Assembly: GCF_000224145.3 (NCBI RefSeq)
Contig: NC_020173.2
Location: 1,163,756 to 1,227,755, forward strand
Source: Ciona intestinalis
Taxonomy: Eukaryota; Chordata; Ascidiacea; Phlebobranchia; Cionidae
Length of the DNA: 64,000 nucleotides
Direction of reading: 5' to 3'
Every line of letters begins with the position of its first letter. Positions within the stretch are counted from its first letter, which is position 1. Positions 55,601 through 64,000 of the stretch are shown here, piece by piece. The notes under the pieces were generated by a model. It saw nothing but the letters and a program-made list of their open reading frames with translations, had not been told where the DNA came from and ran no database searches. The position numbers and the translations under genes were made by a program.

Positions 55601-58600
55601 ATTGTCCTTTATTAAAATCCGCTTGGTATTTATACAATAGACATGCCACTACTGCTAATCAGAGCAGTATACAGAACGAATGAGAATTAGAACAATTGAA
55701 ATGATGTGTATTGTTTAAAACCACAAAAATTAGTCATTTACTACAATACTGTATTCCTTACCTTTAACACAAGGCATAAATTAGAATGAAGATTAAAAAT
55801 TCTGGGTTTGTTTTTCTTGCATACGCAGCATGGTTTGGGTATCCTGCAAGTAAAATTGTATATAGTTATAATATACCAGGGAAAAACAACTGTAGTGTAA
55901 ATTCACCTGGCGAGTAAAAAAATAGTAAATATATATATTGCATATTATTTATATTCAACACATTTTTTAAGTGAGTGGGTCAGAAAGTTTAGGAATTTTC
56001 TGCTGAATTTGGGTCTAATATCATAAACTTAATAAAAGAAAAATTAATTTTAGACGTAAAAACATAATATTTTTGACTTATTGATTAAAAAACTTACGTT
56101 TTGTGGCAAGACATAATTTCTGGTTTGACACCAAAATTACAAAACATTTGATCAAAGTTATTTGGGTCTAATGGCCCATACGTTTGCAATAGATCGGTCA
56201 AAACACTCTTTGCTTGGTTTACAATTTGTCTATCAGTGTGGCAAGACACTACCTGTACAAAAGTAAAAGTTTTTTTAACACACACAAGTTGGACACAACA
56301 TATACCAGGGGTGGTATTCTCAGCTACCAAATAGTCACCACCTAAATCAATCGAATAAATTTTACAGACTAAAATTTTCTGTAATAAGAAATGCACAAAA
56401 ATTTAGTCGTCCGAATAAAAAAACGCGGTAACCAATAGTAACCGCGACCGACTAACTTAAGTCGGTAGCCAAGAATACCGTCCCTGGTCACCTCTCTAGA
56501 ATGATTTCCTAATACGTTGTACTTAAATCAGTTAATCAGCATGTTTGTAAATGCTCAGACCCAAGTTACAATACTACCAGGGGTAATACAGACAACAACG
56601 TGAATGGGACTAGATTGTCTTCATGTTTATCTACATTAGGTGTAGGTTTACCATGCAAATATTTGATGTCTCACTTTAAACAACATTATATGTTGATGGG
56701 TGCATTGGTCTTATACCTGGCTAAATCTGAGTTTAAACAAAGTAGCATTCTTTTAATACAGCAAGTTATTAATTTTTGTAAACAATTTTTTACGATTTAG
56801 TTTGTTAATAATAACTAAATGAAAATAACCTATTGCCATGCACAAGGTAAAGCGAACTAAGCGATTATAACTTCTTAATACTTACCAAAACATCTCAAAT
56901 TCTACCCATTGTATTAAAAATTCCTATAAAGAGCATTATTGCAAAATTCAAACCAAGAGTTCATTTAAATTTATCAAAAATATTTAAGTCAATTTACCTT
57001 GAGCAGCCACTGCATAATGTTAACAAGTGATGATTTGTTTGCAATTATTTGACGAACGTGACCAGATTTTAAGTATTTCAGTTGACTTGCAACGTCTTTT
57101 AATCTGTGACATAATGTTAAAGGTTGGAGAAATATATACACTAAGATTTTTTGCATATTTATTAATATTATAAGGTAAAATAGTTTTTGTACTTAAACAT
57201 TCAGCAAAATGTCTAAAAGTTACAAAAATACAACCAATATATAATAGGGTGGGGTAAGATGGGACACCTTTAGCACATATTATCAAAATATCCTGATCGG
57301 ATTTTAAACAAATAACAAAACTCTATAGGAGTCGTGGAGATACGGTAATATAATACTTTGAAGTTTTTAATTGTTTACTACCAAATGGGGAAAAAAACAC
57401 AATGAAAAGGTGTCCCATCTTTCCTCACCCTACTATATATAAAAATTTCTTTGGCGAAATTCTTTGAAAAGTGTAAAAACTTATCCAAAAAATCCTTTTT
57501 GGTTGGCCATATTCACCTCGAAAGAGCATTAGGTGGTTCTCCTTCCGTGCCAACATAAAGCAAAGTATGGGGGCAAAAGTAACGAAACAAAAGATCTTTT
57601 TTGAACAGTTTTACAGGTGGACAATTGTTAGGTAATCCCTTGCAATCATCAGAGCAAGAAGTCATTCTGGTGAAGATAGAACACAAGTCAGTAACTAAAA
57701 TAATTGGAGTCTTTAACCAAAGCTTTTTAGGGGGCTGTTATGTTGCGGTAAAAAAATGCATGGAAATTAACAAAGGTTGAGTACAAAGTTACATACATCA
57801 AATCGGGCATGAGAAGGCAAGTTGTTTTGTGAAACAGGGCAACTTTGTTAACACAACTGTAGTTGCCGCACTATGCAACAAAAAAAACAGTTTCATTCAA
57901 CTGAAATAATGGCTATTGCATTATAAAGTTTTCAACCACTGACAAAACACAAAATATAACATCAACTTACTCTAGGACTTTAAAAAAGCGTAAAAAATAT
58001 ATATACTACTTATATATGTATATATATATATTACATTTTCAAAACTCATATACAAATCTCATATATTAGTGTATTACATTCTGATTTATATGATCATATT
58101 TCAACTTACTCTCTCAGGACTTTATATTCTTCATCATCGGGTTCTTCAGTCGATCCTTCATCCTCTTCATCGCTGCTGTTGATGAAGCGAGAAACTCCTC
58201 CGGACTTTACGTACTGAAGAAGATCCTCCTCTGTTTGTTTTAACATCTCACTGTTGGAAGAACATCAATCGTGCTTATATAGTTTCTATGTTCTGTTTAA
58301 ATACATGAAGTTTAAACCACATTAAGGGTTAAAATCAACGGCTTCTATTTAAGTGTTTTTGAAACACAAGTTCAGGTGACTCCTTTAGATAAATTCATGT
58401 CTGGCTAATGCCTTGTAACAACTGAGTTGCCCAATGTTGTAAATGGCGAATGATGAAGCTTTTAAAAAAACTGGTGAAAAATTCAGTTACATTAACATTT
58501 TGCAATGTTTTTAGGTAATAATAATAATTCTTCCAGTACATTTTAAGATTACATTTCACAGTGAACTTGTCCCTCATTATTTAAAATTTTATTGCAAGCT

Positions 58601-61600
58601 GTACAAACAAGAAATGTGTTAGTTTATTACGCTATATAACTTACCCTTCTTGTTTGTCTCTCACCATCCTATTTAATGTGAATCGTAACTTAGTTCGCTT
58701 TACATGGCCTTTTTCCTTAGGCTAGAAAGAGGAAGTGTTATTATATTAGAACAATTGAGGCTTATCACAGAACAAAGTTAAACATTTTCCTTGCCAAGCA
58801 ACAATGAAATTACAAGCAGAGCTAACAAAATGGGCTAAAAGGAATTTTAATATTACTCTTTTATCTGCCAGTTTTAGGAGTATTTTTGAACATAAAGTTC
58901 CCCATGGGAATATCCACACAATATCATGCTGAGCCCCTTGGTATGTTCCCACCATGTGGTTATTTGTAACTAAACCTAACAATCTCACTATAGTAAGATG
59001 AACAACACAATAATATTGGAAATTGGAATTAAATATTTTGCACTTATTTCTTTTTAAATTTTATAATTACAATAAATCCAATTAAATATTGAAAAACTGT
59101 GATATAGTAGGGAGGGGGAAGACGGGACACCTTTATCACAGAATATTCAAATATCGGTATATCCTAATCGTGTTTTAAACAAATTACAACAGTCCGTGGG
59201 AGTCATGAGGATATGGTTTATAATTCTTGATTGTTCTTTGTTTACTACCAAATGGGGCAAGAAAATAGAATAAAAACCTGTCCTATCTCCCCCCTAACAT
59301 ACAATATATGTTGGTTGTCTTAGATTACCTTAGTTTCAGGTGGTGTGTGGAAACTTTCAAAACTTGTTGATCGTGATTGCTTTCGGGGTGTCAGGGGAAT
59401 GTTCTTATTTTCACAACTTTTTAACATCTAAAACCAAAAAGAATTTTGTATATGTTTATTTATTATTACAATGAATAAAGTTTCTAAATCATAGAGTTGT
59501 AATGTGCCTTACGTACATAAAGTAGGCTTAAAATTTACTGATGCAGGTATATTATTGAACAGGAACTAAATTTTATCTGAACCGCAAGTTTCGCAACCAT
59601 TTTATCTGTACCCCAAACAGTACAAATAAAACAGTAAAACACAATATCATTATTTAATATTACGTAGCAATTTTTGGCACAGACTATTTTGGAAAGCATG
59701 TAGATAAATTAAACGCAAAAACAGACTTTCATGTTTTAGTAAAGGCTCATAAATTAAAAATTATAAAAATACATGATTTTTTTGTTGTTTTTTTAATCAA
59801 AATTAAGTTTATTTCTACAGTAAATTTTTAAATAAGGAATCGATGTAACTGTGGTAGTGATATAGCTTGGTTTTTCCCGCTTTATTTCAGATAGTCTAGC
59901 ACTGGTATATGTTTGATTTACACATTGAACAACGACTTCAACAAACAAAAGTTAAAGATTTCTTAATACGAGACCAACAAAGCTTGAGATTACGAACCTG
60001 AAGAACGTTATTAACACTGCTGTCCGAAACCTGAGATGAAACTGGGCTGTCGAAGTCCATGGGAGAACATTCAAATTGAGTATGAACATTATCTTCTGTG
60101 GTTGAATTTATACCAACAATCTAAACAAAGGACCAATTACAAAATATACATAGGTTAATGAAAATGACTTTGCTGTTAATTTGTACTTTATAAACATTCA
60201 GCATATTGAGTATGAACATTATCTTCTGTGGTTAAATTTATACCAACAATCTAAACCATACTCTAATTACAAAACATCCATTGGTTAAAAAAATAGCTTT
60301 GTTGTTTATTTGTTCTTTATAAACATTCACCTAATGTGAAATTCAAAAACACTTTAAACTGTAAACTATATTTGGTATTTACCATTTCTTCTAGACTTTT
60401 ATCTTCAATTTCGTCTGAATGACTAACTTCTCTGTAAAGATTTTGAGTTGATTTTTAAATTTCGGTTAGTTTTACCTTACTGGAGCAGTTTTATGATTCA
60501 AAACAAAAGTGGCAGTTTAAAAATAAAGTTAAATTTCGAGAACACAACATCTTGTGTGTTGGTTTCCCAAATGGTTTGTGCATGAAAGGATTATTTTATT
60601 CATAAATTGGATGACTGCTGTAGTTTTAACTTTTCTAGCAGAAAATTGGTCTACAAAAGCATAGTTTTACTGGGTAATACAAATAAAAAAAATATCATGA
60701 TTTTACTTACTTTTCCCAATGTCTGTTTGAGGTTTCGCTTTCAGAGAAGTAACTGTTAGCCTGAAAGACATTGATAAATTTATTCAATGTACAGAGTGTG
60801 GGAGTGTAAATCAACACTACTTAGTTTATCTGAAGTAACATCCATATGGGAACAGGATACACAACATGTATCTCTTTGTCAGTTTGTCATATCTAAGTTC
60901 TGATAATGCCATAAGGCCAATTGGTGTGATAGATTACTCATTATATGTTAAAGATATACGAAAGTCTCTATAGTATATATTATAATATACATACATACTT
61001 TTTACATCAATCCATATTGTATAGATTGACTCATCAACTATACATACTTAGTGACTTACTATGGAATGATTTGAACATGAAATAAAAACATATGCATATA
61101 TATCTGATTATCTGTATATTATACATGAAAAAAAAATTTATGATGCTTGTAGTTGTAGCTCACCTCAGTTTTTGGAACATCGTCAATTGAACTGTTCTCC
61201 ATTAAAGAGTTTAAGTTACAAAGAGCAGGAGGTTGAGTGTTACAGAATGCTGGAAGATCAAAATCATCTTCGTCGGAAAGTCCATCTGATACATCCAGGT
61301 TTTTTGTTTCGTATATATCAAGGAGATTTTTTGGCGGCGAGAAAGATTTAGTTCGTTGGTTAACTTTGGTTTTTCCAGGTGAACTTGGTTTTACGTTGAC
61401 AGTCTTTTCAGTAGGACTAGTTTTATTTGTGAATATGCGTTGTGAACTTTTTAAACTGTTTTTACTTGGGCTCATATAGTCATCTATCTTCTTTCGTTTG
61501 TGTGCTGGTGAATCAGAGTCTTGTGGTTTTCGTTTAACACGCAGGTTTTCAGGGCAGCTCAAATTACTTTCGTAACCATTGTTAATGGTGCTTTTGATTG

Positions 61601-62114
61601 GTGTTGTAATGCTGGATATGAAACAATCATTTGAAGACAGTGATGAGGTATCAGATTTTGAGCACGTCGCAAGAGGATTTGCACAGTCGTTTAAATAGTC
61701 CGACCATATGTTTCTGTCTGCACCAAGGCAATTAATATTGCCAGTGTCCTGTTGTTTCTCGTCTGTGCAATTTGCCCCATTGACAAGTCTTTTTGAAACA
61801 GCATTGCCCTTTACGGATTTTATGGATTTGAACTGTTTTTTAGGAAAATCTTTAACTTCTTCCTTGATCATTTTCTTGCTTTTTCTGAAGTCACATTTGT
61901 TGGAAATATCGATCATATTCACTTGTAGTGGTGAATCATCTAATAAACTTATTACAACAGGAGCCTTTACCTGAGAAAAACACATTTACTTTATAAAGTA
62001 AGTAACCAACTTAAAGAAAAAAATAACCAGCCTTCGTACTTTAGCTGTTAGTGTTGTATACAATACTATGCATGATACAAAAATAATGAATTCCAAACTG
62101 TAGGCATTCATTTA

Positions 62115-62152
<38 letters not shown>

Positions 62153-63138
62153 TATTTATATTACCAATTTGGCAATTTGTACTAATTTAACTAGTATGTT
62201 TACAATAATTTTGGTAATTACTAATTAATTGATTTTCTTCACTGTATATATACAAAAACTTTATAACAATAGTAGCAACTTACATCTGTGTTTACAGCCG
62301 GTGCGTCGTCCTCATCAGATATTACAATGATATCAGCTGACACAACACACTGCAATTTCCTACACACTTTTCTATTAGATTGATGTTTTTTTGCCGGGGT
62401 CTATGTAACGACAAAAACAATGGATAAATGAAAGACAGTCTAGCAATGGTTCACGCATGTAGTAACATGGCACAGGAACTAATACTTACTTCGTGCAGCA
62501 ACTTAACTTCAGCTGTACTATGCAGATTAAGATTCTGAGGACTACTGCCAAAGTAATTTGTAATAACACTTTGTCTGAAATACAAAGAATAACAGTCACA
62601 TAAAAAGAAATTTAAAAGCAAAACAAATTTTATGTATGCTGTCGTCTAATTAATCTATCAGCAGAATGTGGAAACAGCAGTCAACAAACAGCTTACGTAA
62701 GGTTGCATAATAATATCTAAGGCCACATCACTGTTAGAAAAATACAGGGTAGGAAAATAACTATAACTGTTTACAACAAAACAGCAATCAAAAACTCAAT
62801 GCCTCAGTAAGCTAAAATAAAACAAAATACAAGAAAAACAGTTTGAAAACTAGTAGCATTGTATACTTTAAACAAAACAGAACAGCATATCACATTTCAA
62901 ACACCGCTTTATAACTAATTTCGAGCCCTGCACTGTATTGTGTATTGGGCTTTGTCTACTTCCTATTTGTCTCTTGTTAAACTCTGGCTGTATGACCTGT
63001 AGTGACTACTTAGTTACAAGGTATTGCACAGCACATGATAACAACAACACTTAATGCCAATTTTAAATTTGCATGAAAAAGTGAACTGTTATGCAACATT
63101 TACCTTGGTTTAACAGCACCCTGTTCTTGTCCATGCAT
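52633..63138 (-). CDS. SLF2: SLF2/SIMC1-like SMC5/6 localisation factor, complete model (978 aa)
   Basis: The 19 exons, in transcript order, are 63138-63104, 62574-62490, 62400-62284, 61970-61164, 60760-60711, 60431-60383, 60120-59998, 59427-59329, 58721-58645, 58250-58110, 57666-57517, 57103-56998, 56252-56098, 55843-55762, 55400-55224, 54624-54424, 53958-53794, 53240-53091 and 52800-52633. All phases agree (2937 bases). Residues 13-20, QSVITNYF, are a PIP-box; human SLF2 has QSIIDFF at the same place. SUMO-interaction motifs follow (IIVISDEDD near 64, VVISLLDD near 84), then a long disordered Ser/Lys region, an acidic NSSDEEDEG and a helical C-terminal half. That half (MQWLLKVVSCHTDRQIV, FCNFGV, LHSNLCLVLKIFAYCL) parallels the SLF2 solenoid. 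SLF2 links RAD18-SLF1 to SMC5/6 at stalled forks; SIMC1 is its paralogue. Confidence 0.75.
52807..52947 (-). mobile_element. SINE tail fragment, reverse
   Basis: TGAATGTAACTTACTTTATC, CGGAAAACGACAGTCGTTAT and CTAGCTTACAAGTTACCATG match the 3' half of the SINE in reverse. It begins seven bases from the acceptor of the last SLF2-like exon (52800), so the SINE tail forms part of that intron end. Confidence 0.75.
54270..54372 (+). repeat. Third dispersed repeat family, copy 2
   Basis: TGTCGCTATATCCTGTCTTT, ATCTTTGCTACTGTAATC and AAAGAGACAAATAAAGTTA match the copies at 34685-34862 and 63725-63826. It lies in an SLF2-like intron. Confidence 0.65.
54880..55148 (-). mobile_element. tRNA-derived SINE copy, reverse, near full length
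   Basis: On the minus strand it has GTGGCGAAGTGGTTAGCGCC, a decayed box B (GAGGTTTAAGGCTT), the body, and the tail GTATAACTCGTAAGCTGG. It lies in the intron between SLF2-like exons 15 and 16, only about 75 bases from exon 15. Confidence 0.8.
57243..57434 (+). mobile_element. MITE copy, forward, near full length
   Basis: It begins AATAGGGTGGGGTAAGATGG and ends GTGTCCCATCTTTCCTCACC. It lies in an SLF2-like intron. Confidence 0.85.
59104..59303 (+). mobile_element. MITE copy, forward, near full length
   Basis: It begins TAGTAGGGAGGGGGAAGACG and ends TGTCCTATCTCCCCCCTAAC, with a small local duplication (AATATCGGTATATCC) in the CATCC block. It lies in the SLF2-like intron between exons 8 and 9. 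Confidence 0.85.
60076..60330. repeat. Tandem duplication covering the 5' half of SLF2-like exon 7
   Basis: Bases 60076-60200 (TTGAGTATGAACATTATCTT ... TTATAAACATTCA) recur at about 60206-60330 with a few changes. The extra copy keeps the acceptor TTTAG and the first codons of exon 7 (IVGIN, TTEDNVHTQ) but has no donor of its own. Confidence 0.8.
62118..62152. repeat. (AT)n microsatellite
   Basis: A nearly pure AT run, interrupted once by GT, lies in the intron between SLF2-like exons 3 and 4. A similar shorter run lies near 58000-58032. Confidence 0.9.
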
Positions 63139-64000
63139 GTTTACACTTGATTTTAAGTAAATAGTAAACTAAAGGCTAATCATTTCTATGGAATTCCAAT
63201 AAAATGCACCTAAAACATAAAACCTATGCATTATATTATATAGTATACACCTAAAAACATACAAATTCGCCAGAAACTAAACTTTTAACCATGTGCCTAT
63301 AAATAATAAGATAGAAATTCCAAATGTTACCAATGTACCTTCAAGAACAAATACCATACAGTGCCAGCACAGCTTTAGTTGATGTAATGTTTGTTTTATA
63401 CATAAACAACATAATACAATAATATTGGGTCAACATTCAAATAAAAAAAGGGGTAAAACTAAAGAGTATCAGTTAATTTAATTCCAAATAAAACCCAACT
63501 TTTTATAGCAGATTACAGACTAACAAGTAAAAGTAACCATAACAACAGCATTAGGTATTGTCACAACTCACAAGTATGTACGAGCCTAGTTGTCCATAGA
63601 CCCCAATGTATTTCAATACTACATTCATTCATGTTCATTTATATGGCAACGAACATACACGAAACTGTATAATGCAAATGTAGGCGTTGTCATTATAACA
63701 TTGGCGATATTTTTCAACATCTTTAAAACATATCCGTTTTTTGTCGCTACATACTGTCTTTTCGTTTAAAACATTTCTAAATCTTCGCTACCGTAATCGA
63801 AGAGACAAATAAAAGTTATTATTATCATTCGGAAAGCCTTCACGTGTATGCAAATTTATAAAAAAAAACAAACCAGGGTCAAGTTTCTGTTCCCGCCAAC
63901 TGATATATTCAAAGGAAAAAAAGTTTTCTCCTTACTATAATTGCACCATACCTTAACCTGCGTGTTACGTACATTTATTTCAAATGCGCTCACATAAAGA
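63139..64000. other. 5' flank of the SLF2-like gene
   Basis: AT-rich sequence upstream of the SLF2-like start codon. It contains the third dispersed repeat (63725-63826). No upstream gene is visible at this edge, and no promoter element is recognisable. Confidence 0.45.
63725..63826 (+). repeat. Third dispersed repeat family, copy 3
   Basis: TACATACTGTCTTTTCGTTT, CTAAATCTTCGCTACCGTAA and TCGAAGAGACAAATAAAAG match the copies at 34685-34862 and 54270-54372, with an ATT-rich end. Confidence 0.65.

Noticed and set aside
61237..61974. Plus-strand open frames opposite the large SLF2-like exon
   Set aside because: They are antisense shadows of exon 61970-61164, whose frame is supported by SUMO-interaction motifs and splice phases.
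44115..63138. Operon of the SLF2-like and Neuralized genes (same strand, adjacent)
   Set aside because: The 2-kb spacing is far larger than the near-zero spacing usual for ascidian operons, and the functions are unrelated.

Overview
This window is eukaryotic, and the best fit is an ascidian genome, most likely Ciona intestinalis/robusta. The reasons are single-copy chordate gene families in compact multi-exon form (introns mostly 200-600 bp, GT-AG), an AT-rich right-hand side carrying about 20 copies of one short MITE with TA-type ends, a tRNA-derived SINE of the composite type described from Ciona, and a cluster of intronless seven-helix receptor genes with no vertebrate counterpart that I recognise. 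The species call is an inference; no alignment was run.

Layout. 1-12.8 kb: a CpG-rich stretch with no gene and no recognisable copy of either repeat family. 12.8-16.1 kb: the first MITE copies and a small N run, with no gene found. 16.1-17.7 kb (+): the last three coding exons of a ZNF277-like gene. 19.5-27.1 kb: a cluster of four intronless seven-helix receptor-like genes (+, -, -, +); the fourth is broken by frame changes. 28.8-42.7 kb (+): a long gene whose first half is a C2H2 array of ZNF280/POGZ type and whose second half has basic and acidic low-complexity parts, a fibronectin type III domain and a SUMO-interaction motif. Two of its exons are duplicated around about 1 kb of CpG-rich foreign DNA. 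43.3-44.0 kb: a 0.6-kb element with long inverted ends. 44.1-50.6 kb (-): a complete ten-exon Neuralized gene (two NHR repeats and a RING, 600 aa). 52.6-63.1 kb (-): a complete 19-exon SLF2/SIMC1-type gene (978 aa) with an N-terminal PCNA-binding box and two SUMO-interaction motifs.

Exon models were built by hand from acceptor and donor sites. Every junction quoted keeps the reading frame unless stated. The three large genes are unrelated in pathway: Notch-ligand ubiquitination (Neuralized), SMC5/6 recruitment to DNA damage (SLF2), and nuclear zinc-finger regulation (ZNF280/POGZ-like, ZNF277). The receptor cluster is the most likely undescribed system. Its members share a 7TM plan, a class-A-like cysteine pair, W-[LV]-R-Q-[RK] at the inner end of helix 3 and D-W-[RK]-x-R-L-[FL]-P-F after helix 7.
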